Origin: Avoscillospira sp045579045 | GTDB taxonomy: Bacteria; Bacillota; Clostridia; Oscillospirales; Oscillospiraceae | Reading direction: 5' to 3' | Length of the DNA: 52,422 bases | NCBI GenBank assembly: GCA_045579045.1 | Contig: JAZNLL010000001.1 | Location: 1-52,422, forward strand | In this document: positions 31,912 through 39,283 of the stretch, piece after piece | Layout of the letters: the number at the start of each line of letters is the position of its first letter | Numbering within the stretch: position 1 is the first letter of the stretch | Notes under the pieces: model-generated | Seen by the model: only the letters and a program-made list of their open reading frames with translations | Told to the model about the DNA's origin: nothing | Databases searched by the model: none | Made by a program: the position numbers and the translations under genes

Positions 31912-32523
31912 TCAGTCCTCTTCGTCAGCCAGATCCATAGTGACCCGGCTGCCCAGCGCATAATTCTTCAGCACACCGGTTCTGGCCAGACCGTCTCCTG
32001 CCAGTTTGGAGACAAGACCGGAGAACAGACAGGCACTGACCAGACGGATGGCCAGCTTGACTGCCAGCAGACCGGGAGAGAGCAGACCGTAGCCGCTCTG
32101 GACAAACTCCCACAGGAAAATGAACACGGCGGTGGTCATACCGGAAACACACATAGAAAGCAGATCATAGCGCTTGTAACGGAACAGAGCAAAGCCGGCT
32201 TCGCTGCCGAGACCCTGTACTGCACCGGTGATGACCACACGGATGCCGCCTGCATTGCCCATGAACAGCTCCATGACCGAGGCGAGAACTTCCGCCGCGA
32301 AGGCCACGGTGGGCTTACGGATGATGTAAGCTGCCAGCGTTGCTGCCATGAACCAGATGCCGTAAACGAACTCAAAGGCGAGGTCACCCAGTCCGAATGG
32401 TGTCAGCACAGCCTGAATGGCCAGTCCCAGATGGAACACCGCCATATATACGGCGGCGAATACCAAGCCAAGAATGGCGACCATGATGATGTCTTTCAGC
32501 TTCCAGGAAATGCGGTTTTTCAT
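31912..32523 (-). CDS. ykoE: ECF transporter S component (YkoE family)
   Basis: The 203-residue membrane protein has six hydrophobic segments and YkoE-type phrases (LKDIIMVAILGLVFAAVYMA, VYGIWFMAATLAAYIIRKP, VMELFMGNAGGIRVVITGAV, LGSEAGFALFRYKRYD). YkoE is the substrate-binding subunit of thiamine or hydroxymethylpyrimidine ECF transporters. TTGGAGGGA precedes the ATG at 32523 and is itself part of a possible sequestering stem. First gene of the operon directly behind the TPP riboswitch. Confidence 0.92.
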   Translation of the reverse strand: MKNRISWKLKDIIMVAILGLVFAAVYMAVFHLGLAIQAVLTPFGLGDLAFEFVYGIWFMAATLAAYIIRKPTVAFAAEVLASVMELFMGNAGGIRVVITGAVQGLGSEAGFALFRYKRYDLLSMCVSGMTTAVFIFLWEFVQSGYGLLSPGLLAVKLAIRLVSACLFSGLVSKLAGDGLARTGVLKNYALGSRVTMDLADEED

Positions 32524-32529
32524 AGAGAA

Positions 32530-32572
32530 TCCCTCCAAATAAAATGTGTGATAAAGACAAGTCTTGGAGGGA
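32530..32572 (-). promoter_or_regulatory. possible stem hiding the ykoE ribosome site
   Basis: TCCCTCCAA (32530-32538) holds the complement of the ykoE ribosome site, and TTGGAGGGA (32564-32572) is its perfect inverted copy 25 bp away. In the mRNA the two can pair and mask the site, giving a second control level after the riboswitch terminator. Confidence 0.5.
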
Positions 32573-32580
32573 GAATGGCA

Positions 32581-32623
32581 AAAAGAAAAGCTCTTTTCAC
32601 CGGTCCTCCGGGAAAAGAACTTT
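32581..32623 (-). terminator. riboswitch-controlled terminator
   Basis: A long stem (AAAG, TCTTTTC and CCGG blocks against 32608-32623, one mismatch and one bulge) is followed on the minus strand by TTTTCTTTTT. It lies between the TPP aptamer and ykoE and is the likely expression platform. Confidence 0.82.
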
Positions 32624-32665
32624 GAAAATACGGGCATCATAAAGCGATTGCGCAGATCTGCCCGG

Positions 32666-32756
32666 ATAAGTTCCCTTCGACGGTACTAACCGTATCAGGT
32701 TCAATGGGTCAAAACCTTCAGGAGGTTTACTCTCAGCCAAACGGCTCCCCTTTATC
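32666..32756 (-). ncRNA. TPP riboswitch (THI element)
   Basis: On the minus strand the aptamer shows GGGGAGCC, then GGCTGAGAG, ACCC, TGAACCTGAT, GGTTAGTACC and CGAAGGGAA in the conserved order. It binds thiamine pyrophosphate and should stop transcription of the ykoE operon when the cofactor is plentiful. Confidence 0.95.
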
Positions 32757-32804
32757 GCAGTCAGTATAACGCGGCTTGCGGATAATGTCAATATGCAGAT
32801 CGGA

Positions 32805-32850
32805 AATAAAAACGCATATCCCAAATGAAAGATCATTTGGGATATGCGTT
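32805..32850 (-). terminator. terminator of the RluA-family gene
   Basis: An 18-bp perfect stem (32811-32828 with 32833-32850) with AAGA loop is followed by TTTTTATTTCC on the minus strand. It includes the stop and last codons of the gene. Confidence 0.88.
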
Positions 32851-33696
32851 GATATTGCAATGCTGTCTGCTGCACAACTCCATCCATTCTCCCGTGATGG
32901 GATGGGGAAATTCCAGTTTCACGGCGCAGAGCTGCTGATGGGGCAGACCGAAGCTGTCACTGCCGTACTGGGGGTCGCCTAAAATGGGACAGCCCACATG
33001 GGCGCAATGGACCCGGAGCTGATGGGTTCGTCCGGTGATGGGCTGCAGTTCCAGATGGCTGTATGTATCGAACCTTTCCAAAATTCGGAAATGGGTCTGG
33101 GCAGACTGTCCGTCCTCCCGGACCTCCCGAAGGAGACTGCCGCCTCCTCTTCTGGCGATGGGGAAATTCCAGATACCTTCCTCTTCAGAAGGGCAGCCCA
33201 ATACCAATGCTTCATATGTTTTCTGCACCTGACGGGCTTGGAGCAGTTCCATCATCTTGCCGTGGATGTGGGCGTTTTTGGCAAGGAGCACCACACCGAA
33301 GGTGTCTCTGTCCAGTCGGCTGACGGGATGGACGGCACAAGCCTGCCCGGTTCGCTGATAGTAACCGCTGACCAGATTTGCCAGTGTGCCCGTATCCCGG
33401 TAGAAGGAAGGGTGCATCAAAAGACCGGGGGGCTTGTCAATGGCCAACAGGCTTTCATCCTCATAGAGAATATTCAGCTCTCCGTCCTCAGGCGGAAACT
33501 CCGGCGGCTGTTCGTCCAGACAGACCCGGATGGTATCCCCTGTATGGAGAATATGGTCGGTATGGGCCGGCTGACCGTTGACGAAGAAGGCATTCTGCCA
33601 CTTGAGCCGTTTGACCAGAGAGGAAGAAAGGGCCAGTTCCCTGCGGAGAAAGGTCAGAAGTTTCCCGTCCCGATCGGCAATATACTTCAGTTCCAT
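32833..33696 (-). CDS. RluA-family pseudouridine synthase
   Basis: The 287-residue protein has an N-terminal S4-like RNA-binding part (LSSSLVKRLKWQNAFFVNGQ) and the RluA catalytic domain with HPVSRLDRDTFGVVLLAKN (catalytic Asp) and the TGRTHQLRVHCAHVG motif. Such enzymes modify uridines in 23S rRNA or tRNA. AAAGGAGG precedes the ATG. It lies 33 bp after the AI-2E family gene on the same strand. The exact RNA target cannot be told. Confidence 0.92.
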   Translation of the reverse strand: MELKYIADRDGKLLTFLRRELALSSSLVKRLKWQNAFFVNGQPAHTDHILHTGDTIRVCLDEQPPEFPPEDGELNILYEDESLLAIDKPPGLLMHPSFYRDTGTLANLVSGYYQRTGQACAVHPVSRLDRDTFGVVLLAKNAHIHGKMMELLQARQVQKTYEALVLGCPSEEEGIWNFPIARRGGGSLLREVREDGQSAQTHFRILERFDTYSHLELQPITGRTHQLRVHCAHVGCPILGDPQYGSDSFGLPHQQLCAVKLEFPHPITGEWMELCSRQHCNINAYPK

Positions 33697-33728
33697 GGCA
33701 GCACCTCCTTTTTGCCTATAATATCACA

Positions 33729-34775
33729 TCATTGTTCGGTTTTCCAGAACTGCTTGACCATGATGGCGGCGATGGGGAACAGAATCATGCCCCAAAGACC
33801 AAGAAACCGGAAGCCTGCATAGAGGGATAAAAGGGTCAGCAGAGGGTCAAGCCCCATCTGTTTGCCCAGCATCCGAGGCTCCAGTGCAGCCCGGAGGAGG
33901 GCTGCCCCACCGTACAACAGCAGCAGTCCCACACCCAGAAAGGAATTGCCCTGTAAGAAAGAGAGCAACCCCCATGGCACCAAAACCAGCCCTGTACCAA
34001 GAGCAGGCAGTGCATCCACCAGAGCGATGACTGTGCCGAAGAGCAGGGGATAGTTGACACCCAAAACGAGAAACCCTGCTGTCAGCACCAGAGCGCACAG
34101 CCCCATGAGCTTCAGCTGGGCTTTGCACCAGCCGCCAAGGGTGTCTTTCAGCCGTGCCATGACCAGATCGGAGCGGCTGCGCCATTTTTTCGGCAGTTTC
34201 TGATGATAAAACTGCTGCAGCCAGGGGAGCTTGGCGGAAAGCATAAAGCCGGAAAGCACTGCCGTCAGCAAAAACAGCGACAGATCGGGGATCTGTTTGA
34301 GAAGCCTTGTGACCAGATCAAAGACCCATGTATAGATCTTTTCGGTCAGGCCCGCACCGCTGCGGAAAAACTCCGCGATACTTGTCTCCAATGCCTTTCC
34401 GATGCCATCGGGGAAACGACTTGCCAATTCCAGCAGCCGCTGCTCCAGAGAAGCTGCCGGCTCTGCCAGTGTACCCAGCAGGGAAGGCAGGGCGCTGACG
34501 AAGGAGGCAAGCTCTCTCCATAAGAGCTTGCAGGAAATGAAAAGAATCAGGGTGATGAGTACGTAGACCGCTGTGATACCGATACCGGAACAGAGCCACC
34601 GTGGGATTGTGGTGCGGTTTTGCAGACGGGTCACCAACGGCTCCGCCGCCAGTGCGATGACCAGACCAAAGGCGAAGGGCAGCAGCACCGGACCCAAAAA
34701 CCGCAGTGCCAGAAAAGCACCTGCGATTCCGACGGCACAGAGCAGTATTTTTTGCCACAACTTCTGTTTTTCCAT
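33729..34775 (-). CDS. AI-2E family (YtvI-like) membrane protein
   Basis: The 348-residue protein has the AI-2E exporter layout: two N-terminal membrane helices (LLCAVGIAGAFLALRFLGPV), a third, a long soluble insert (about 85-150), then five or six helices with the family phrase VDALPALGTGLVLVPWGL and LEPRMLGKQMGLDPLLTLLS. Family members include sporulation protein YtvI and sodium/proton antiporters; export of autoinducer is only one proposed role. AGGAGG precedes the ATG at 34775. Confidence 0.88.
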   Translation of the reverse strand: MEKQKLWQKILLCAVGIAGAFLALRFLGPVLLPFAFGLVIALAAEPLVTRLQNRTTIPRWLCSGIGITAVYVLITLILFISCKLLWRELASFVSALPSLLGTLAEPAASLEQRLLELASRFPDGIGKALETSIAEFFRSGAGLTEKIYTWVFDLVTRLLKQIPDLSLFLLTAVLSGFMLSAKLPWLQQFYHQKLPKKWRSRSDLVMARLKDTLGGWCKAQLKLMGLCALVLTAGFLVLGVNYPLLFGTVIALVDALPALGTGLVLVPWGLLSFLQGNSFLGVGLLLLYGGAALLRAALEPRMLGKQMGLDPLLTLLSLYAGFRFLGLWGMILFPIAAIMVKQFWKTEQ

Positions 34776-34809
34776 AAGTCCTCCTGGCAAAATATGTGTG
34801 AGTTGACAG

Positions 34810-34875
34810 TTGCAATCCTAAAGGAAATGGTGTATAGTATACCTCGATGTGAAAACATTTGATTTTCCACCGAGG
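34810..34875 (+). promoter_or_regulatory. promoter and 5' hairpin of the aspartate-family operon
   Basis: TTGCAA (34810-34815) and TATAGT (34833-34838) are 17 bp apart. A stem with CCTCG/CGAGG ends (34842-34846 with 34871-34875) would form at the very start of the transcript. Confidence 0.6.
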
Positions 34876-34902
34876 ACAAAACAAGGAAATGGAGGGTGTG
34901 AA

Positions 34903-35343
34903 TTGGAGAAAACACCGAAATTCTTCATTGTAGAGGCGGCCGCCCTGCCGGAGATTTTTCTGAAAGTGGCAGAGGCCAAGCGGATGCTGGAGACCGGTGA
35001 GACAGATAAGGTCAACGAAGCTACCAAGGCTGTGGGTATCAGTCGCAGTGCATTTTATAAGTATCGGGACACCATTGCTCCCTTTCAGAATATGATGGCA
35101 GGCCGTATTATCAACTTCCAGCTGATGCTGAAAAACAAATCCGGCGTCCTGTCCGGTCTGCTTTCCAAGTTCGCCGAGTTCGGCGCCAACATTCTCACCA
35201 TCAATCAGGCCATCCCCACCGGCGGCAGAGCCATGGTCACCGTCTCGGCGGAGACCGGTGAGCTGAACTGCTCGTTGGAAGAACTGCTCCATCACATCGA
35301 GGAGACTCCCGGTGTGGTGAAAGCGGAAATGGTTGCAGGCTGA
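34903..35343 (+). CDS. ACT-domain regulatory protein (PheB/ThrR-like)
   Basis: The 146-residue protein has a helix-turn-helix-like N-terminal part (VAEAKRMLETGETDKVNEAT, KAVGISRSAFYKYRDTI) and a C-terminal ACT domain (INFQLMLKNKSGVLSGLLSK, FAEFGANILTINQAIPTGGR). Related proteins in Firmicutes sit before homoserine dehydrogenase genes and act as amino-acid-sensing regulators. A TTG start at 34903 has GGAGGG six bases upstream and matches related N-termini. It leads the operon with alcohol dehydrogenase, hom and aspartate kinase. Confidence 0.88.
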   Translation: MEKTPKFFIVEAAALPEIFLKVAEAKRMLETGETDKVNEATKAVGISRSAFYKYRDTIAPFQNMMAGRIINFQLMLKNKSGVLSGLLSKFAEFGANILTINQAIPTGGRAMVTVSAETGELNCSLEELLHHIEETPGVVKAEMVAG

Positions 35344-35381
35344 CAATTTAGTATATCCCAAAATATGGGAGGACATACATC

Positions 35382-36566
35382 ATGCGTAGTTTTCAGTATT
35401 ATATGAAAACCGAGGTGGTCTTCGGGGCCGGTAAGGAAATCGAAGCCGCCAATCTGGTGAAAAAACACGGGGGCAGCCGATGTCTGGTGGTCTATGGCGG
35501 CGGCAGTGCCGTTCGCTCCGGGCTGCTGGACCGGGTCTGCAAAGGTTTGGAGGCTGCCGGAATCGCAGCCGAGACCTTCGGCGGTGTGCAGCCCAATCCT
35601 CGTTTGGCCCATGCCAGACTGGGCGTGGAAAAGGCCATGGAAATGGATGCCGATCTCATTCTGGCAGTGGGCGGCGGCAGCGTCATCGACACTGCCAAGG
35701 CCATTGCCCATGGCAAGGCCAACCCGGAGACAGATATCTGGGATTTCTGGATGAAGAAGGCGGAAGTGACAAAGAGCCTGCCTGTGGGTGTGGTGCTGAC
35801 CATTCCGGCTGCCGGCAGTGAGACCAGTGACTCGGCGGTGCTGACCAACGAGGAACTTTGCTCCAAGCGGGGTCTCTCCACCGATTTCAACCGCCCTGCC
35901 TTTGCGGTCATGGACCCCTGTTTGGCGGCGACGCTGCCCAAGTATCAGCTGGCCTGCGGTGTGACGGATATCCTCATGCATACATTGGATCGGTATTTCA
36001 ATCCCGTTTCCGACAATCACATCACCGACGAACTGGCAGAAGCCCTTTTGCGTGTGGTACTGGCGCACGGTCAGGCGGTGGTGGATGACCCCTCGGATCT
36101 GAACCATATGAGCGAGATCATGTGGTGCGGCAGTATTTCCCACAACGGCCTCACGGGACTTGGCGGAGAAAAGGACTTTGCCGTTCATCAGCTGGGTCAC
36201 GGTATCAGCGCCAAGTATGACACAGCCCACGGCGCAGCCCTTTCCGCTGTCTGGGGCAGCTGGGCAATGGCTGTTGCCGATGCTGACGGCTACAAGCGGT
36301 TTGCACGGTTTGCCAGAAATGTCTGGAAAATCACCGAGGCAGACGATGAAGCCGCCGCAAAGCTGGCCATCGAAAAGCAGGTGGCATATTTCGAAGCTCT
36401 GGGCATGCCTGTGGGCGTATCTCAGCTGGGCTTCGGAAAACTGCCGGAAAGTGATGTGGAAACCCTGACTGCCCTGTGCAGTTATGATTATTCCAGAACC
36501 ATCGGAGCCTTCCGGGTTCTGGATGCGGACGCGATGAGAGAAATCTATCGTGCCGCCAATTTCTAA
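35382..36566 (+). CDS. iron-containing alcohol dehydrogenase (butanol-dehydrogenase-like)
   Basis: The 394-residue protein is a family III alcohol dehydrogenase: NAD(P)-binding AVGGGSVIDTAKAIAHG at about 92-108, the PAAGSETSDSAVL phrase, and metal ligands in CGVTDILMHTLDRYF (Asp, His) and HQLGHGISAKYDTAHGAAL (two His). GGGAGG precedes the ATG. It lies 38 bp after the ACT regulator and 12 bp before homoserine dehydrogenase. That position is odd for a fermentative enzyme and hints at a role connected with aspartate-family aldehydes, but no substrate is proven. Confidence 0.93.
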   Translation: MRSFQYYMKTEVVFGAGKEIEAANLVKKHGGSRCLVVYGGGSAVRSGLLDRVCKGLEAAGIAAETFGGVQPNPRLAHARLGVEKAMEMDADLILAVGGGSVIDTAKAIAHGKANPETDIWDFWMKKAEVTKSLPVGVVLTIPAAGSETSDSAVLTNEELCSKRGLSTDFNRPAFAVMDPCLAATLPKYQLACGVTDILMHTLDRYFNPVSDNHITDELAEALLRVVLAHGQAVVDDPSDLNHMSEIMWCGSISHNGLTGLGGEKDFAVHQLGHGISAKYDTAHGAALSAVWGSWAMAVADADGYKRFARFARNVWKITEADDEAAAKLAIEKQVAYFEALGMPVGVSQLGFGKLPESDVETLTALCSYDYSRTIGAFRVLDADAMREIYRAANF

Positions 36567-36578
36567 GGAGGAACAGCT

Positions 36579-37766
36579 ATGATTTATGCAGCAGTTTTGG
36601 GCTTCGGCACCGTCGGCGGCGGTGTGGCGGAAGTTCTGACCATGAACAAGGATCTGCTGGCCAAGAAGATCGGTCAGCCCATGGAGCTGAAGTATATTCT
36701 GGATATCCGGGAGTTCCCCGACAGCCCCTTTGCCGATAAGATCGTCCACGATTTCGCCGTCATTGAAAACGATGACGATGTAAAGTTCGTGGCAGAGTGT
36801 ATCGGCGGTGCCACCCTGGCATATGAATTTGTCAAGCGCTGCCTGCTGGCAGGCAAGCACGTGGCCACTTCCAATAAGGAACTGGTGGCCACCAAGGGCT
36901 ATGAGCTTCTGCAGATTGCCAAGGAGAAGAACGTCAACTTCCTCTTCGAGGCCTCTGTCGGCGGCGGTATCCCCGTTCTGCGTCCCCTGTACTTCGATCT
37001 GGCAGGCAATGAAATCACCGAAGTCGCCGGTATCGTCAACGGTACCACCAACTATATTCTCACCAAGATGTTCACCGAGGGTGCTGCCTTTGAAGATGTT
37101 CTGAAGGATGCACAGGCCAAGGGTTATGCCGAGGCCAATCCCGCAGCCGATGTGGAAGGTCTGGATGCCTGCCGCAAGGCCTGCATTCTGTCCGCTCTGT
37201 CCTTCGGTTTCCATGTCTATCCCGACCAGGTGGCAACGGAGGGTATCACCTCCATCACTGCCGAGGATGTGGCTGTGGCAGCTGCCGGCGGCATGAAGAT
37301 CAAACTTCTGGGCAGAACCCTGAAGACTGCCGATGGCAAGGTCTGTGCCTATGTTGCACCTCATTACATTCCCATGTCCTGCCAGCTGGCCCATGTGGAT
37401 GATGTGTTCAATGCCATTCTGGTCCGCGGCAATGCCGTCAATGAGACCATGTTCTACGGTCCCGGCGCAGGCAAGCTGCCCACCGCCAGCGCCGTTGTTG
37501 GCGATCTGGTGGATGCCGCATGGCATAAGGATGCCAGAAGACCTCTGGACTGGAGCGACGCCCAACCTGCATCCATGATGGACAGCCGGGAACTGGCTCT
37601 TCCCTATGTGGTTCGCACCGATGCCCCTCAGGCTGAGGTGGAGGCCAAGCTGGGCAAGGTCGAAAAGCTGGGCAAGGACGGCTACAAGCTCCTTCAGCCC
37701 ATGGCGAAGGCCACCATCGAGGCATCCGGTCTGCAGCTGACTGCAGTCCGTCCCATTTTCTGTTAA
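36579..37766 (+). CDS. hom: homoserine dehydrogenase
   Basis: The 395-residue enzyme reduces aspartate semialdehyde to homoserine. It has the N-terminal Rossmann motif (AVLGFGTVGGGVAEVL), the AGKHVATSNKELVATKG phrase, FEASVGGGIPVLRPL and the catalytic GIVNGTTNYIL and DAQAKGYAEANPAADVEGLD regions. It lacks a clear C-terminal ACT domain, unlike many Hom proteins of about 430 residues; control may fall to the ACT protein that leads the operon (inference). AAGGAGG precedes the ATG. Confidence 0.96.
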   Translation: MIYAAVLGFGTVGGGVAEVLTMNKDLLAKKIGQPMELKYILDIREFPDSPFADKIVHDFAVIENDDDVKFVAECIGGATLAYEFVKRCLLAGKHVATSNKELVATKGYELLQIAKEKNVNFLFEASVGGGIPVLRPLYFDLAGNEITEVAGIVNGTTNYILTKMFTEGAAFEDVLKDAQAKGYAEANPAADVEGLDACRKACILSALSFGFHVYPDQVATEGITSITAEDVAVAAAGGMKIKLLGRTLKTADGKVCAYVAPHYIPMSCQLAHVDDVFNAILVRGNAVNETMFYGPGAGKLPTASAVVGDLVDAAWHKDARRPLDWSDAQPASMMDSRELALPYVVRTDAPQAEVEAKLGKVEKLGKDGYKLLQPMAKATIEASGLQLTAVRPIFC

Positions 37767-37790
37767 ACGATCCCAAGGAGGGTTATTGAT

Positions 37791-38996
37791 ATGGCTTTGA
37801 TCGTACAAAAATTCGGCGGCAGCTCTGTGGCTGACGCCCAGAAGATCCAGAATGTCTGCAATGTCATCACGAAGAAGTATGACGAAGGCAACGATGTGGT
37901 CGTGGTCCTGTCCGCACAGGGCGATACCACCGATGATCTCATCGAAAAGGCAAAGGAGATCAACCCCAACGCTTCCAAGCGTGAGATGGATATGCTCCTT
38001 TCCACCGGCGAGCAGATCTCCATTTCTCTGGCTGCCATGTGCCTGGAGAAGATGGGCTACTCCGCCGTCAGTCTCACCGGTTGGCAGGTGGGTATGGAGA
38101 CCAACTCCGATTACTCTGCTGCCCGTATCCACAAGGTGGAAGCCAGCCGTATCCGCAAGGAACTGGATAAGCACCGCATTGTGCTGGTGGCAGGTTTCCA
38201 GGGCATCAACAAGTATGGCGATGTGACCACTCTGGGCCGAGGCGGCTCCGATACCACCGCCGTGGCTCTGGCTGTGGCACTGAAGGCTGACCTGTGCCAG
38301 ATCTATACCGATGTGGACGGTGTCTACACCACCGACCCCAGAATCGTCCCCAATGCCCACAAGCTGGACGAGATCACCTATGATGAAATGCTGGAACTGG
38401 CTTCTCTGGGTGCACAGGTCCTGCACAACCGCTCTGTGGAGCTGGCTAAGCGTTATCGCATTGAGATGGAAGTTCTCTCGAGTTTCTCCGGTAATCCCGG
38501 TACCATTGTCAAGGAGGCAGTTAAAGTGGAAAAAACTTATATCAACGGTGTTGCTCAGGATAAGAAGATTTGTAAGGTTGCCGTCGTCGGTCTGAAGAAT
38601 GTCCCCGGCATGGCTTATCAGCTGTTCGGTCTGCTGGCAAAGCATAAGATCAATGTGGATATCATTCTCCAGTCCATCGGCCGCGGCGAAGAAAAGGATA
38701 TCACCTTCACCGTCGGCGAAGGCGATATGGAGCTGTGCCGCAAGGTTCTGGAAGAGAACAAGGAAACTCTGGGCTTCCAGAAGTTCAGCATTCGTAACGA
38801 TGTTTCCAAGGTCTCCATCGTCGGTTCCGGCATGGTCAACAACCCCGGTATCGCAGCTTCCATGTTCGAAGCTCTGAGCCAGGCCAACATCAACATCCAC
38901 ATCATCTCCACCTCCGAGATCAAGGTCTCCGTTCTGGTGGACAAGGTCGACTCCGAGCGTGCCGTCCGCGCCATCCACGATAAGTTCTTCGATTAA
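37791..38996 (+). CDS. lysC: aspartate kinase
   Basis: The 401-residue enzyme makes aspartyl phosphate, the first step to lysine, threonine and methionine. Kinase motifs are VQKFGGSSVADAQKIQN, STGEQISISLAAM and TTLGRGGSDTTAVALAVAL. Two C-terminal ACT domains follow (VPGMAYQLFGLLAKHKINVD and NNPGIAASMFEALSQANINI), the site of end-product inhibition. GGAGGG precedes the ATG. It is the last gene of the operon and ends at a strong terminator. Confidence 0.96.
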   Translation: MALIVQKFGGSSVADAQKIQNVCNVITKKYDEGNDVVVVLSAQGDTTDDLIEKAKEINPNASKREMDMLLSTGEQISISLAAMCLEKMGYSAVSLTGWQVGMETNSDYSAARIHKVEASRIRKELDKHRIVLVAGFQGINKYGDVTTLGRGGSDTTAVALAVALKADLCQIYTDVDGVYTTDPRIVPNAHKLDEITYDEMLELASLGAQVLHNRSVELAKRYRIEMEVLSSFSGNPGTIVKEAVKVEKTYINGVAQDKKICKVAVVGLKNVPGMAYQLFGLLAKHKINVDIILQSIGRGEEKDITFTVGEGDMELCRKVLEENKETLGFQKFSIRNDVSKVSIVGSGMVNNPGIAASMFEALSQANINIHIISTSEIKVSVLVDKVDSERAVRAIHDKFFD

Positions 38997-39002
38997 TCGA
39001 AT

Positions 39003-39042
39003 AAAAAACAAGGGCTTCCCTTTGGGGAAGCCCTTGTTTTTT
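39003..39042 (+). terminator. terminator of the aspartate-family operon
   Basis: A stem of about 17 bp (AAGGGCTTCCC core, loop TTTG) with A- and T-runs. It can also stop transcripts of the convergent feo operon. Confidence 0.9.
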
Positions 39043-39063
39043 GCAAATCATGATGGTTTTTTG

Positions 39064-39222
39064 TTATTTGTATTCGCCGTGGCAGATGCCTTCATTGGCA
39101 CAGCCGCCGCAGCTGCAGGAGCAGCCGCCCTTGCCGGCTTTTTTTGCTTTGATTCGGGAGACGATGACAGCGATCACTGCCACAGCGACCAATATCAATA
39201 CGATGACGGTGGGGATGTTCAT
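39064..39222 (-). CDS. FeoB-associated Cys-rich membrane protein
   Basis: The 52-residue protein has one membrane helix (IPTVIVLILVAVAVIAVIVS), a basic turn and a Cys cluster (GGCSCSCGGCANEGICHG) ahead of a short tail. This is the layout of the FeoB_associated family found after feoB in Firmicutes. AGAGGTGA precedes the ATG at 39222. It is the last gene of the feo operon and may receive or guide ferrous iron at the inner face. Confidence 0.88.
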   Translation of the reverse strand: MNIPTVIVLILVAVAVIAVIVSRIKAKKAGKGGCSCSCGGCANEGICHGEYK

Positions 39223-39240
39223 GGGATCACCTCTTGAAGG

Positions 39241-39280
39241 GCTGCGCCGGAGGCTTTGGGAGGAAGACCTCCGGCGCAGC
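39241..39280 (-). other. stem-loop between feoB and its Cys-rich companion
   Basis: A 13-bp perfect stem (39241-39253 with 39268-39280) with 14-nt loop and no T-run begins 4 bp after the feoB stop. It could be a processing or mRNA-stability element that sets the ratio of the two products. Confidence 0.55.
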
Positions 39281-39283
39281 GGA

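Noticed and set aside
35292..39011. A 1,200-codon open frame opposite the alcohol dehydrogenase, hom and aspartate kinase genes
   Set aside because: It spans three recognised genes and their gaps on the opposite strand, has no start signals and matches no protein type; the plus-strand genes are certain.
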